From Parerythrobacter_A sp963838735 (GTDB taxonomy: Bacteria; Pseudomonadota; Alphaproteobacteria; Sphingomonadales; Sphingomonadaceae), in contig CAWISG010000002.1 of NCBI GenBank assembly GCA_963838735.1, positions 62,001 to 126,000 of the forward strand: a DNA stretch of 64,000 nt. Reading direction: 5' to 3'. A program made the position numbers and the translations under genes. The notes under the pieces are model-generated. The model worked only from the letters and a program-made list of their open reading frames with translations. It was not told the DNA's origin and made no database searches. Below, piece by piece: positions 8,972 to 18,277 of the stretch; the first letter of the stretch is position 1, and each line of letters begins with the position of its first letter.

Positions 8972-9820
8972 TTACTCGAACGTTTCGCGTACGGTCGTCG
9001 CGTCATCGCCGCTTAGCTGGCGATAGATCGCGAGCACCACGACGGTCAGCACCACTGTCAGCGCAGCGCCCGTTGCCGCACCGACGAAGCCGTTCCCGAT
9101 CAGCGCCGCCTGTGCGCCCATCAATGCAAAGATAGCGCCAGTGACGAGCGATATCACGCTGCTGATCACGATGAAAGCTATCAGCAACAGGATGAAAAAC
9201 GCGATGATCCGCACACTGTTTCCCTTGGTCGCACGCCATGATGCCTTTAACGCGGAAATCGGGTTTTTCATGCGCACGTATGCGAACACGGCGGAAACCA
9301 AAGAGAGTTTCGTGTAGACATATAGGATGGCGACCACTGCCGCAATGATGGCAATCAATGCGACCAGTCCCACCAGGGCTTGCGCACCGGTTGCCCCGGC
9401 CGCGGCTATCAGCGCTACGGCGACGGCGAGGATCGCACCGAAGATCAACGAAGCCAGCACCTGGCTGGCGATAAATGGCAACAGAAGTCCCGCCGCAACG
9501 CCAAGCGCCTGCCCAAGCGTAAGCTCCGACCGTTTGGAAAGCATGATCATCAGGCCCAGAGTACCGATCGCCTGCGCCACGGCGATCAACACGTAAGCCC
9601 ACCACGTTTGCCCGAAATATGCTCCGATAGCCGCCAGCGCCTGTTCCGAACCACCCTGGTCCAGAGCCGACTGGATCGCAGCCTGGTCCGGCGGGTAAAA
9701 GAGCATCAGGGCGAAATTGGGCAGGAAGAAGAACACTGCCGCGACGGTCAGGATGACCGTGCGGTTGGCGGACAGCATTGCCGTCGTCTGGTTCCAGGCG
9801 AGCCCGGTGTCGAGTTTCAT
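8972..9820 (-). CDS. Polytopic membrane protein of unknown function
   Basis: Integral membrane protein of 282 residues with about six hydrophobic segments. The first is near residues 23-45 and a very long Ala/Val/Ile-rich block lies mid-protein. One positively charged cytosolic loop reads KNPISALKASWRATKGNSVR, which resembles the loop found in glycerophosphodiester-phosphodiesterase-type membrane domains. No enzymatic motif is visible. The start (MKLDTGLAWNQ) has GGGGA eight bases upstream; extension further upstream runs antisense to lipB. It is divergent from lipB, and the 75 bases between them must hold both promoters. Confidence 0.7.
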   Translation of the reverse strand: MKLDTGLAWNQTTAMLSANRTVILTVAAVFFFLPNFALMLFYPPDQAAIQSALDQGGSEQALAAIGAYFGQTWWAYVLIAVAQAIGTLGLMIMLSKRSELTLGQALGVAAGLLLPFIASQVLASLIFGAILAVAVALIAAAGATGAQALVGLVALIAIIAAVVAILYVYTKLSLVSAVFAYVRMKNPISALKASWRATKGNSVRIIAFFILLLIAFIVISSVISLVTGAIFALMGAQAALIGNGFVGAATGAALTVVLTVVVLAIYRQLSGDDATTVRETFE

Positions 9821-9895
9821 GGCAATCATCCCCAAATGCGTCTGGCACTCCATGCCCTCTTGCGCAGCGCGACGGAACCCCCCACGATATTTGCC

Positions 9896-10597
9896 ATGCC
9901 GCCTCAATTCGCCACTGAAATGACGTCGTCGGCAAAGCCGGTGCGGGCGGTGCCCGAACTGGTCAGCGAGACACATGGCATCGGCTATCGCGATGCGCTG
10001 GCGCGGATGGAAGCGCGCAACGCCGCCATCGGCGCGGGCGAGGCGCGCGAGCTGGTCTGGTTGCTGGAGCATCCGCCCGTCTACACCGCAGGCACCAGCG
10101 CCGCCAAAGACGAGCTGCTCGATCCGCGTTTCGATGTGGTCGAGGCGGGGCGGGGCGGACGCTACACCTATCATGGACCGGGGCAGCGCATCGGCTACGT
10201 CCTTCTCGATCTGGCGCAGCGCAATCGCGACGTGCGCCATTACGTCCATTGCCTTGAAGGCTGGGTCATTGCGACATTACGCGATTTCGGCGTCGAGGCA
10301 TGGCGGGCCGAGGGGCGGGTCGGAATCTGGACCGCCGCGCCCGACGGGGGAGAGGCGAAGATCGGGGCCATCGGTGTCCGCATTCGACGCTGGGTCACGA
10401 TGCACGGCTTCTCGGTGAACCTTGATCCGGACCTGTCGCATTTTACCGGCATCGTGCCATGCGGCATCGGCGATTTCGGCGTTACCAGTCTTGCAGCAAA
10501 GGGCGTGGCCTGTTCTGCCGCGCAGTGGGATGCAGCGTTAACCGCGCGACTCGAAGACTTCTTGCACAACTTGGTGGCTGGCGAAAAAGGGACATGA
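9896..10597 (+). CDS. lipB: Lipoyl(octanoyl) transferase LipB
   Basis: Transfers octanoate from acyl-carrier protein to lipoyl domains, the first step of lipoate synthesis. Family signatures are complete: the HPPVYTAGTSA stretch, GGRYTYHGPGQ, the catalytic Lys (about residue 155) in AKIGAIGVRI, and the catalytic Cys (about residue 189) in GIVPCGI. The length of 233 residues is usual. The start could be the ATG at 9896 (MPPQFATEM) or at 9920; neither has a strong ribosome site, so the N-terminus is uncertain by eight residues. It overlaps the next gene by four bases (ATGA). Confidence 0.93.
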   Translation: MPPQFATEMTSSAKPVRAVPELVSETHGIGYRDALARMEARNAAIGAGEARELVWLLEHPPVYTAGTSAAKDELLDPRFDVVEAGRGGRYTYHGPGQRIGYVLLDLAQRNRDVRHYVHCLEGWVIATLRDFGVEAWRAEGRVGIWTAAPDGGEAKIGAIGVRIRRWVTMHGFSVNLDPDLSHFTGIVPCGIGDFGVTSLAAKGVACSAAQWDAALTARLEDFLHNLVAGEKGT

Positions 10598-10878
10598 TTA
10601 TGGTTAAAGGCTTGCTGATAGCAAAGGGGGCGGCTTTCCTCGCCAGCGCGGCCATACTGGTATCGTGCGGCGGCAATAGCGAAGCGGACACTGGTGCGCA
10701 GGGAGAGCCTGCGGTCACGGCCGAAATCCTTGACCGTTCGATAACCGACGAAATGCCAGCTTACGAAACCGCACGATCCGGCGGACCGCGATTAAGCGAA
10801 GAAGGTGGGGAAACGGGTGAAGAGCGAACCGAAGCGGAAGAGAGCACGGCAGAGGAAAACGACGACGGGGGCGAATAG
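10594..10878 (+). CDS. Small acidic lipoprotein, unknown function
   Basis: A 94-residue protein with a hydrophobic N-terminus ending in the lipobox LVSC-GG, so probably lipidated and anchored in the envelope. The mature part is low-complexity and very acidic, with a Glu/Thr/Gly-rich tail (GGETGEERTEAEESTAEEN). The start ATG at 10594 overlaps the lipB stop and has AAAAGGGA immediately upstream, so the two are probably co-transcribed. No domain is recognised. The composition suggests an unstructured surface or periplasmic peptide. Confidence 0.7.
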   Translation: MIMVKGLLIAKGAAFLASAAILVSCGGNSEADTGAQGEPAVTAEILDRSITDEMPAYETARSGGPRLSEEGGETGEERTEAEESTAEENDDGGE

Positions 10879-10898
10879 CCACAACTTCCGATCACGCG

Positions 10899-11645
10899 TC
10901 AGGCAGCGATGCGCGGCCGGCCTTCTGTTTCAGGCTCGGACTCGCATTCAGCGAAGGCCGCATTGATTGCCTTGACCTGACGCGGATTGTCCGCCGCAAT
11001 TCCGGTGAAACCGTCCTGCATCGCGGCGTTTGCTGTGTCTGCGCTGTTCACCGTATCCACGGCCAGCACGCCCATCGCCTTTGCCAACAGCAGCGTCTGC
11101 GCGCGGACGTGGCGCAGCGGGTCTATCAGGCTACCCCCGGCATCGTGAGTGCGCGTGGCACCGATGCCGCGCGCGACATTCGCCGCATCCCACATCACCG
11201 CCGCCAGACGCGGTTGCTCGTCCTGAGCAAGGACCGGAATAGTCAGCGCGGCGGCGGGCGTCTCACCCAGTTGCAGCGCGATCTTCGTCGTGTTGTGTGC
11301 GATGCCATGCGCCTGTTCCAGCTCGTAGAGTTCCGAAACAAGCTGCCGGACATGAACGCTGCCAGCGACAGTCGACAGGACAATTCCGTCGGGCTTGCCA
11401 GTCATCGCATGCGCCAGCGTCTCGCGCCACATGGGCGTATCGACCGCGCCGATTTGTGCCCAGCGGGCAAATGCCGCGCCGGCGTGATCGCGCAGCCATT
11501 GCACTATTGGCGCATCGGCCATCTCCGCCGCTGTCTCGCCGACCTGCAAGGCAGGCACTCCGACGACGATGGCATCGGCCCCGACGTGAGGTGCTTTGGC
11601 CAGCTTCGTCGCGTTGTCGCCTTCGATGAAAAGCCATGATCGCAT
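10899..11645 (-). CDS. Citrate lyase beta/HpcH-HpaI-like protein with degenerate active site
   Basis: The fold signature is evident in MRSWLFIEGDNATKLAKA and GADAIVV, as in CitE-type TIM-barrel CoA-ester lyases (248 residues). The acidic motif that normally follows (DLED) is replaced by GVPALQV. The CoA/metal region usually written as ET-G is present only as LGETPAAA. A motif VMWDAANVARGIGATR stands where the second acidic metal ligand lies. An enzyme of another specificity, or an inactive relative, is possible. It stands alone between a lipoprotein gene and an oxidoreductase gene. Confidence 0.65.
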   Translation of the reverse strand: MRSWLFIEGDNATKLAKAPHVGADAIVVGVPALQVGETAAEMADAPIVQWLRDHAGAAFARWAQIGAVDTPMWRETLAHAMTGKPDGIVLSTVAGSVHVRQLVSELYELEQAHGIAHNTTKIALQLGETPAAALTIPVLAQDEQPRLAAVMWDAANVARGIGATRTHDAGGSLIDPLRHVRAQTLLLAKAMGVLAVDTVNSADTANAAMQDGFTGIAADNPRQVKAINAAFAECESEPETEGRPRIAA

Positions 11646-11680
11646 GGCGTGCGCAATAGCGCGCAGGCGTTAAAGGTTGC

Positions 11681-12785
11681 TTAGTCGGCCTTCGTCTCGG
11701 CCATTGCCGGATAATCGATATAGCCGGCAGGACCGGGCAAGTACCAACTATGCGGCACGTTCACGTTCTCTGCCCACGGCGCGCCCGCCTGTATGCGCTG
11801 CGCCAGATCGGGGTTCGAGATATAGGGGCGCCCGAACGCCACCGCATCGCATTTCCCCGCCTCGATATCTGCCGTGGCCTGCGCGGCGTCATAGTCGCTG
11901 TTCAGCACCAATGCGCCCGAATACACATCGCGGATCATCGGGCTTTGCTTTGGCACATCGGTCGCGCCGAACGTGCCTTTCGGGCCGGGTTCGCGCAGTT
12001 CGAGGAATGCGAGGCCCAGGTCTTCGATTACTTGGGCGGCGGCAGCGAATGTCGTGGCCGGGTCGCTATCGTCGCATCCTTGCGTTTCGCCATTGGGGCT
12101 GAGGCGCACCGAGACGCGGTCTGCCCCCCAGACACCGCACAACGCGATCAGCACTTCGCGCAGGAAACGCACGCGGTTTTCGGCAGGCCCGCCATAGGCA
12201 TCGTCGCGCAGATTGGTGCTGTCGCGCAGGAATTGATCGACCAGATAGCCGTTCGCGCCGTGCAGTTGCACCCCGTCGAAACCGGCAGCCTTCGCGTTCT
12301 TCGCCGCATGGCGGTAATCATCGACCACGCGCGCAATCTCTTCGGTGGAGAGCGCACGGGCAGGTTCGTAATCCTTGCGCCCCTCGAAGGTATGCGCGTG
12401 ACCCGGCGCAGTTGGTCGCACTGGGCGAAACGGGTGCCACGCCGCCCAGGAAATCGGGATGCACCAGGCGGCCCATATGCCACATCTGCAACACGATCTG
12501 GCCGCCCTCTTCATGCACGCCCTGCGTAACCGGCTTCCACGCCTCGACCTGTCCCTCGCTCCAGATGCCGGGCGCGGCGGGCCAGCCCAGACCTTCAACG
12601 CTGATACCCGTCGCCTCGCTGATGATAAGGCCGGCGTTGGCGCGCTGGCGGTAATAGGTTGCCATCATGTCGTTCGGGACATTGCCCGGCATGGTCGCCC
12701 GCCCGCGCGTCAGCGGCGCCATCAGGATGCGGTTCTTCGTTTCGATGGCGCCGAGTTTCAGGGGTCGGAACAGCGTATCGGACAT
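11681..12785 (-). pseudogene. Old yellow enzyme (NADH:flavin oxidoreductase), one frameshift
   Basis: FMN-dependent alkene/nitroester reductase of the NemA/OYE type. The N-terminal frame (12785 to about 12415) reads MSDTLFRPLKLGAIETKNR with LAPLTRGRA-type substrate region and QMWHMGR. The rest, from PGHAHTFEGRKDYEPARAL to the stop, is in another frame. It carries the active-site pair in QLHGANGYLVDQFLRD, the RLSPNGE motif and the FMN-phosphate loop VAFGRPYISNPDLA. The span is 1105 bases, one too many. Removing one base from the doublet at 12414-12415 restores about 367 residues, the normal family size. A sequencing error or a very recent lesion would both explain this. Confidence 0.87.
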
Positions 12786-12849
12786 ATGAAAGGCCTCTGT
12801 CTGTAAAAGGGGAATGCAAAAAGGCGGGAGGATCAGGCTGGCAGGAAGA

Positions 12850-14205
12850 TCAGGCGTGTAGGGCGTTCATCGACTGCGACGACCAGAATACGCGATTGAA
12901 CCGACGATAATGTGCTTCGAACTGCTCCAGGTCGGGTCCGGAAAGTTTCTCGCGTACCTGCGCTGCCAACAGCTCGCCCTGTTGCTTGAGTTGGACCTGC
13001 CGCCGGTGGCTGTCGATGGACGTGGCCGCGTTCGACATGGCGTCGAGCATCACTTCGGCGGCGATGGGTGAGGCGGCAACCGCGCTTCGCAACGACCCGA
13101 ACCCGCGTTTCAGGTAATGCGAGAAATCGTCCGCCAGCGGTATGACCGGGCAATCGTCCATAGTCCCATGCACGTCGTTCATGATGTTCTTGCGCAAGTC
13201 GCGCCGCCCTATGTCGGAAGTGGCCGCCCCGATCCAGTGTATTGCGGTGATGGCGGTGAAAGGGTCGTTGATCCCCGGCGACAGCGCGCGCAACCCGATT
13301 TCCACCAGTTCATCCAGCAGGAACTGCGGGTCCTGTTCCGGCGTACGGGATGCGCCGAATGTGAAATCCTCGCGCAGCGCGTCCAGCCAGTCCGCCGGGT
13401 CTGCGCCTTCGACATCAAGCAAAGGCAAGCCGCGGTGTACGAAATCACCTGTCCGCACGCGCAGCGAAAATATGCAGCCCTTCATGCGCGCCTTTTCGAT
13501 GAGATCGATGAAATCGATCAGCTGCACGTAGCCCGTGTCGCGTGCCAGCACCGGCGTTCCCCCCATGGGACTGGGCGGGTCGCTGAAACCATCCTCCAGC
13601 GGATAGGTCTCTCGCACGGTGTCCAGCAGTCGCCTGCCAATACCTTCGAGCACCTTGTTAATGCGGATGCTCGACGGGATATGGTTCAGGAAGAACACGA
13701 GAACCATAACACACACCGCCATGATCGCATACGCGACAAGCAGCGAAAGCTGTGGCGTGAAGCCCGGCAGGGTGGTCGCGGTCGCGCTTTCGATATCGCT
13801 CGCGGTCTCTTCTTCCGTGCGCACGCTGCGCAGCACCACCAGCGCATAGACGAAACTGCCGATGAAGGTCGCCAGGCTAAGCTGGTTACCGCGATCCGCC
13901 ATGAAGTTGGTAAGGAGTCGTGGCCCGTACGTACCGCTGACATACGACACGGCGACGATGGTGATGGAAAACACCGTGGAGGCAACGCCGATAAGGCTGC
14001 CGGCCATGATGTTCAGCATGTCGGATGCGCCCTTCGGCCGTGCCGTCACGAGCCAATCCTGTTCGTTCAGGAACTCGGCAAAACCGTTCCGGTCCAGCCA
14101 CACCATGGCGAACGCCAGGAGCGCTGCCGCGACCGAAAATAGGGCGGGGTAGAACCAGTAATTCGAATTGAGGCGTGCCCAGAAAAAGCGGATCTCGGCA
14201 GTCAT
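12850..14205 (-). CDS. DUF2254 family membrane protein
   Basis: A 451-residue protein. The N-terminal half holds about four membrane helices (two before residue 80, two more between about 95 and 190). The soluble C-terminal half has family signatures SPGINDPFTAITAIHWIG and LVEIGLRALSPG. The family is widespread and uncharacterised. A periplasmic region around GASDMLNIMAGSLIGVAS joins helices 1 and 2. It lies nine bases downstream of the nadA stop codon on the same strand and could be co-transcribed with nadA. Start is the ATG at 14205; function unknown. Confidence 0.88.
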   Translation of the reverse strand: MTAEIRFFWARLNSNYWFYPALFSVAAALLAFAMVWLDRNGFAEFLNEQDWLVTARPKGASDMLNIMAGSLIGVASTVFSITIVAVSYVSGTYGPRLLTNFMADRGNQLSLATFIGSFVYALVVLRSVRTEEETASDIESATATTLPGFTPQLSLLVAYAIMAVCVMVLVFFLNHIPSSIRINKVLEGIGRRLLDTVRETYPLEDGFSDPPSPMGGTPVLARDTGYVQLIDFIDLIEKARMKGCIFSLRVRTGDFVHRGLPLLDVEGADPADWLDALREDFTFGASRTPEQDPQFLLDELVEIGLRALSPGINDPFTAITAIHWIGAATSDIGRRDLRKNIMNDVHGTMDDCPVIPLADDFSHYLKRGFGSLRSAVAASPIAAEVMLDAMSNAATSIDSHRRQVQLKQQGELLAAQVREKLSGPDLEQFEAHYRRFNRVFWSSQSMNALHA

Positions 14206-14214
14206 CGCGTCTGG

Positions 14215-15201
14215 TCAAATCTTGCCAAGGTCGCCATGTCCTATCGTCCCGCTGGCCAGTTCGAGCATCCGGTCCAGACTGCGCTTCGCCTGCAGCCGCA
14301 ACCCTTCCTCGATTTCGATGCGCGGTTCCAGATCGCGGAGGCAAACATACAGCTTTTCCAGCGTATTGAGCGCCATGTAGGGGCAAATATTGCAGCTGCA
14401 GTTTCCATCCGCGCCCGGTGCGCCGATGAAGGTCTTGCCCGGCAGCGCCTTTTCCATCTGGTGAATGATATGCGGTTCGGTCGCGACGATCAGGGTGTCG
14501 CCTTCGAAGGTTTCGGCAAATTGCAGGATGCCGCTGGTGCTGCCGACGTAATCGGCATGGTCGATGATGCTCGGCGGGCATTCGGGGTGGGCCGCGACGG
14601 GCGCACCGGGGTGCTGCTGTTTCAGCTTGAGCAGTTCGGTCTCGCTAAACGCCTCGTGCACGATGCACACGCCCGGCCACAACAGCATCTCGCGGTCGAA
14701 TTTGCGCGACAGGTAGCCGCCAAGATGCCGGTCCGGGCCGAAAATGATCTTCTGGTCTTCGGGGATTTGCTGGAGGATTGTTTCCGCGCTGGAGCTGGTG
14801 ACGATGACATCGCTCAGTGCCTTCACCTCGGTCGAACAGTTGATGTAGGTCAGCGCGATATGGTCGGGGTGCGCTTCGCGGAACGCCTTGAACTTTTCCG
14901 GCGGGCAGCTGTCCTCCAGACTGCATCCGGCGTCCATATCGGGCAGCACCACGATCTTTTCGGGGCTGAGTATCTTGGCCGTGTCCGCCATGAACTTCAC
15001 ACCGCAAAACGCGATGACATCGGCGTCGGTGTCCGCAGCCATCTGGCTCAATTGCAGGCTGTCGCCCACGAAATCGGCCAGATCCTGTATCTGCGGCGTC
15101 TGGTAATAATGCGCGAGGATGATCGCGTTGCGCTCTGTGCGAAGGCGGTCGATCTCGGCCAGCAAGTCGGTGCCGGACGGGGTTTTCGTTTCGATGCTCA
15201 T
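14215..15201 (-). CDS. nadA: Quinolinate synthase NadA
   Basis: [4Fe-4S] enzyme that condenses iminoaspartate with dihydroxyacetone phosphate to quinolinate, in NAD synthesis. Signatures: ILAHYYQTPQIQDLADFVGD, the first cluster cysteine in FCGVKFMADTAK, the DMDAGCSLEDSC loop with its cysteine, HPECPPSI, and CSCNICPYM near the C-terminus. The length of 328 residues is the usual NadA size. The start MSIETKTPSGTD is preferred over a seven-residue upstream extension. nadB and nadC are not in the window. Confidence 0.96.
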   Translation of the reverse strand: MSIETKTPSGTDLLAEIDRLRTERNAIILAHYYQTPQIQDLADFVGDSLQLSQMAADTDADVIAFCGVKFMADTAKILSPEKIVVLPDMDAGCSLEDSCPPEKFKAFREAHPDHIALTYINCSTEVKALSDVIVTSSSAETILQQIPEDQKIIFGPDRHLGGYLSRKFDREMLLWPGVCIVHEAFSETELLKLKQQHPGAPVAAHPECPPSIIDHADYVGSTSGILQFAETFEGDTLIVATEPHIIHQMEKALPGKTFIGAPGADGNCSCNICPYMALNTLEKLYVCLRDLEPRIEIEEGLRLQAKRSLDRMLELASGTIGHGDLGKI

Positions 15202-15238
15202 TGCTGTGTTTCTCCGCTGCAACCCGTTTCGCTGGCTG

Positions 15239-16111
15239 TCATAGCATCTGCCATATATCGCCCGAACGGTTTACCAGCCCGCGGTGTTCCAGATCGAGGA
15301 GGTGGGCCTTGACGCTCATTCCCGCCGCGCCGATGAGCCGGGGGTCCAGCCCCTTATACATCAGTGCGACCAGAGTAGGGATCGCTTTCCCGCCTTCGCC
15401 AAGATGCGTGACGATCTGCCGCTCGCGTTGGCGGCGGTGGCCGATCATGCCGCGCACCAGTTGCTGTGGTTTGGCAATCGGTGCGCCGTGGGCGGCGTAA
15501 TAGACGGTATCGTCGCGCTGCCGCAGCTTTTCCAGGCTGGCCATATAGTCGCCGATATTGCCGTCGGGCGGCACCACGACGCTGGTGGACCAGCCCATGA
15601 CGTGATCGCCGGTAAACAGTGCGCCGCTTTCCTCCAGCGCGAAGCACAGGTGATTGCTGGTGTGGCCGGGCGTTGCGATGGCGCGCAGGGTCCAATCCGG
15701 CCCCGTCACGCTGTCGCCGTCCGCCATCACGGTGTCGGGCACATAGTCGCGGTCGAAGGATTCGTCGGACCGCGCGCCGGACGTTGGGGGTGCCAGTGGC
15801 GCGCAGCCGATTATGGGCGCGCCCGTGATTTCGGCCAGCGGCGCGGCGGCAGGCGAATGGTCGCGGTGCGTGTGGGTGCACATGATCGCGGTGAGGTGCT
15901 GGCCTTTCAGGGCGGAGGTGATGGCGGCGACATGCGCCGGATCGTCGGGGCCGGGATCGATGACGGCAACGTCGTCCTGCGCGCCGACCAGATAGGTCTG
16001 CGTGCCGGTATAGGTATAAGGCGAAGGATTGGGCGCAAGGATGCGGCGCACCAGCGGCTCGGCCTGTTCCACCATGCCGGTCGGCCAGGGTTTGGGCGGT
16101 ATATCGGCCAT
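15239..16111 (-). CDS. MBL-fold metallo-hydrolase (lactamase-beta-2-like)
   Basis: A 290-residue metallo-beta-lactamase-fold enzyme. The zinc motif THTHRDHSPAA (HxHxDH), the third ligand in ATPGHTSNHL, the bridging Asp in LFTGDHVMG and the last His in AAHGAP are all present. A C-terminal winged-helix-like extension (about residues 225-290) resembles the LACTB2-type subgroup, which includes endoribonucleases. Substrate is not predictable. The start is MADIPPKPWPTG at 16111; the frame remains open far upstream, but that part is antisense to glpK. Transcribed divergently from glpK with 81 bases between. Confidence 0.87.
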   Translation of the reverse strand: MADIPPKPWPTGMVEQAEPLVRRILAPNPSPYTYTGTQTYLVGAQDDVAVIDPGPDDPAHVAAITSALKGQHLTAIMCTHTHRDHSPAAAPLAEITGAPIIGCAPLAPPTSGARSDESFDRDYVPDTVMADGDSVTGPDWTLRAIATPGHTSNHLCFALEESGALFTGDHVMGWSTSVVVPPDGNIGDYMASLEKLRQRDDTVYYAAHGAPIAKPQQLVRGMIGHRRQRERQIVTHLGEGGKAIPTLVALMYKGLDPRLIGAAGMSVKAHLLDLEHRGLVNRSGDIWQML

Positions 16112-16192
16112 GTACCGTATATGGGCGGCGCACCCCCGCTTGTCGAGCGGCGCGCCTTGCAGCTGGAGGACACGCGGTGCAGTGTTCGCGCC

Positions 16193-17668
16193 ATGACCGA
16201 ACCAAACATCCTTGTGCTGGACGAAGGCACGACATCGACCCGCGCCATTCTGTTCTCGCCCACGGGCAAACCCCTCGGCACGGCCCAACGCGATATTACG
16301 CAGCATTTTCCAAAACCGGGATGGGTCGAGCAGGATGCTGGCGAAATCTGGGACAAGACCCTCCAATGCACGCGCGAAGCCGTCGATATGGCCGGCGGTC
16401 CCGGTGCCATCGCCGCCATCGGTATCGCCAACCAGCGCGAGACGGTGGTGGCGTGGGACAAGGCAACGGGCGAGCCGCTCGCTCGCGCCATCGTCTGGCA
16501 GGACCGCCGCACCGCAGCCGCGTGCGCCGCAATGCGCGACAAGGGTCTGGAGCCTGACATACAGCGCTGCACAGGGCTGGTGCTCGACCCGTATTTTTCC
16601 GGCACCAAGATGGCATGGCTGCTGGAACATGAAACCGCCGTCGCAGCGGCGGCACAGACAGGGACTCTCGCTTTTGGCACGGTGGAAAGCTGGCTGATCT
16701 GGAAACTGACCGGCGGGGCGCACCTGTCCGATGCCACCAATGCCAGCCGCACGCTGCTGTTGCCGCTGGACAGTGCGCAATTCGACCGCGGCTTGTGCGA
16801 TGCGTTCGGTGTTCCGATCGACAGCCTGCCCGAAGTAACGGACACTGTATATGCCGAGAGCTTTCATACGGACGCGGACCTTTTCGGTGCCGCTATCCCG
16901 CTCTGCGCATCTGTTGGCGACCAACAGGCCGCGACGATCGGGCAAGGGTGCCTGCGCAGGGGCGAGACCAAGGCGACATACGGCACCGGCGCTTTCGTGC
17001 TGGCCAATCAGGGGACACAGGTGCCGCAATCCGACAACCGCCTGCTCGGCACGGTGCTGATGCAGGAAGAGGGCGTGCGGACGTATGCGCTGGAAGGCTC
17101 GGTCTTCGCCGCGGGGAGCCTGGTACAATGGCTGCGCGACGGGCTTGGCCTGTTCGACGATGCTGCGGAAACCGAGACGCTGACACGATCGATCCCGGAT
17201 AATGGCGGGGTGGTCATCGTGCCGGGCATGGCGGGCCTTGGCGCGCCGCACTGGATGCCCGATGCGCGAGGCGTTATCGCGGGACTCAGCTTCAGCACGG
17301 GCAAGGCACAGATCGCCCGTGCCGCATTGGAGGCGATGGCGCACCAGACATACGACCTCGCCAACGCATTTGCAGCCGACGGTGTCGCGCTGACCGGCTT
17401 GAAAATCGACGGCGGCATGGCAGCGAATGACTGGATGGCGCAGGATATTGCCGATTTGCTTGGCCTGGACGTAGAGCGCCCGGACTTCGTGGAAACGACG
17501 GCACTCGGCGCAGCAATGCTGGCGGCCGTCGGGGCGGGTCTGCATCCGGACCTTGCAACGGCAGCCTCCACCATGCGCGGCGGGGTCAGTACCTTCCACC
17601 CAGCGATGAACAACGAGGAACGTGCCAAACGTATCGAGGGCTGGCAGCGCGCCCTGCTATCGGTCTGA
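16193..17668 (+). CDS. glpK: Glycerol kinase GlpK
   Basis: Phosphorylates glycerol to sn-glycerol-3-phosphate. It belongs to the FGGY kinase family and is 491 residues long. Signatures: the ATP-binding DEGTTSTRAILFS at the N-terminus, WVEQDAGEIWDKT, IGIANQRETVVAWD, WQDRRTA, DATNASRTLL, GDQQAATIGQGC and DGGMAANDWMAQ. The start is MTEPNILVLDEG, with AGCTGGAGGA some 20 bases upstream and no close Shine-Dalgarno. glpF and glpD are not adjacent. A small DUF1465 gene converges from the right. Confidence 0.95.
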   Translation: MTEPNILVLDEGTTSTRAILFSPTGKPLGTAQRDITQHFPKPGWVEQDAGEIWDKTLQCTREAVDMAGGPGAIAAIGIANQRETVVAWDKATGEPLARAIVWQDRRTAAACAAMRDKGLEPDIQRCTGLVLDPYFSGTKMAWLLEHETAVAAAAQTGTLAFGTVESWLIWKLTGGAHLSDATNASRTLLLPLDSAQFDRGLCDAFGVPIDSLPEVTDTVYAESFHTDADLFGAAIPLCASVGDQQAATIGQGCLRRGETKATYGTGAFVLANQGTQVPQSDNRLLGTVLMQEEGVRTYALEGSVFAAGSLVQWLRDGLGLFDDAAETETLTRSIPDNGGVVIVPGMAGLGAPHWMPDARGVIAGLSFSTGKAQIARAALEAMAHQTYDLANAFAADGVALTGLKIDGGMAANDWMAQDIADLLGLDVERPDFVETTALGAAMLAAVGAGLHPDLATAASTMRGGVSTFHPAMNNEERAKRIEGWQRALLSV

Positions 17669-17681
17669 ACCTTTGTTTGAC

Positions 17682-18164
17682 CTAGCGCGCCGTTGCAAAG
17701 GTCCGGTCGAGCTGCTGGTGCAGGCGTCGGACCGGAGGCGTTTCTTCCGCCAGCGTATCGCGCCATGCCGCGTCGAGGCGCGCGACCCGTGCATGCAATC
17801 GCTCACTTTGCACGATAAGTTCCACCGTGGGCGCCAGCAGCAAATCAAGGTTATCCGCTTCGGACGGTCGATCCGCCGGAAGCTGGCTGTACCGGCGCAG
17901 TTGCAACGCGCTCAGCTCGCCCGCAAAGAATGCACGGTGGTTAAGCAGCCATGCGAGCACATGCATCACTCGTGTCGTGGTCCGCAGACCTTCTACCGAC
18001 AGCGCCAGCCTCAGCCGGTCCGCGCGCGCACTGGCGGCGGCATCGGCGGTCAGGTCGAATACCTGCCGCGCCTCGTCCGCCAGCACGAGAGCCTCTGCAT
18101 AGAGCGCTTCCACGATCGGTTCGCCGATATTTGGCGGTGCGGGGTCTGATGCGGCACAGGTCAT
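17682..18164 (-). CDS. DUF1465 family protein
   Basis: A 160-residue, almost all-helical cytosolic protein belonging to an alphaproteobacterial family of unknown function. The sequence is rich in Leu, Ala and Arg, with amphipathic stretches such as EALYAEALVLADEARQVFDL, followed by VMHVLAWLLNHRAFFAGELS, a hallmark region of the family. No catalytic motif is seen. It converges with glpK (13 bases between stops). A 113-base stretch without an evident gene separates it from the DUF465 gene upstream. Length and composition are ordinary. Confidence 0.8.
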   Translation of the reverse strand: MTCAASDPAPPNIGEPIVEALYAEALVLADEARQVFDLTADAAASARADRLRLALSVEGLRTTTRVMHVLAWLLNHRAFFAGELSALQLRRYSQLPADRPSEADNLDLLLAPTVELIVQSERLHARVARLDAAWRDTLAEETPPVRRLHQQLDRTFATAR

Positions 18165-18277
18165 GTCGGCGTCCGGCTAACCGACCGCCCTTTGCAGCGC
18201 CAGCGATGCCCGCCAGAAACCCACGCCTGTAATCAACCCTGTCCCGTTATGGTTCAAAACACCAGCGTGACCCATGA

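Noticed and set aside
16112..17599. Upstream extension of the MBL-hydrolase frame, antisense to glpK
   Set aside because: The extension adds about 500 residues without any domain and is exactly opposite glpK. MBL homology starts at 16111.
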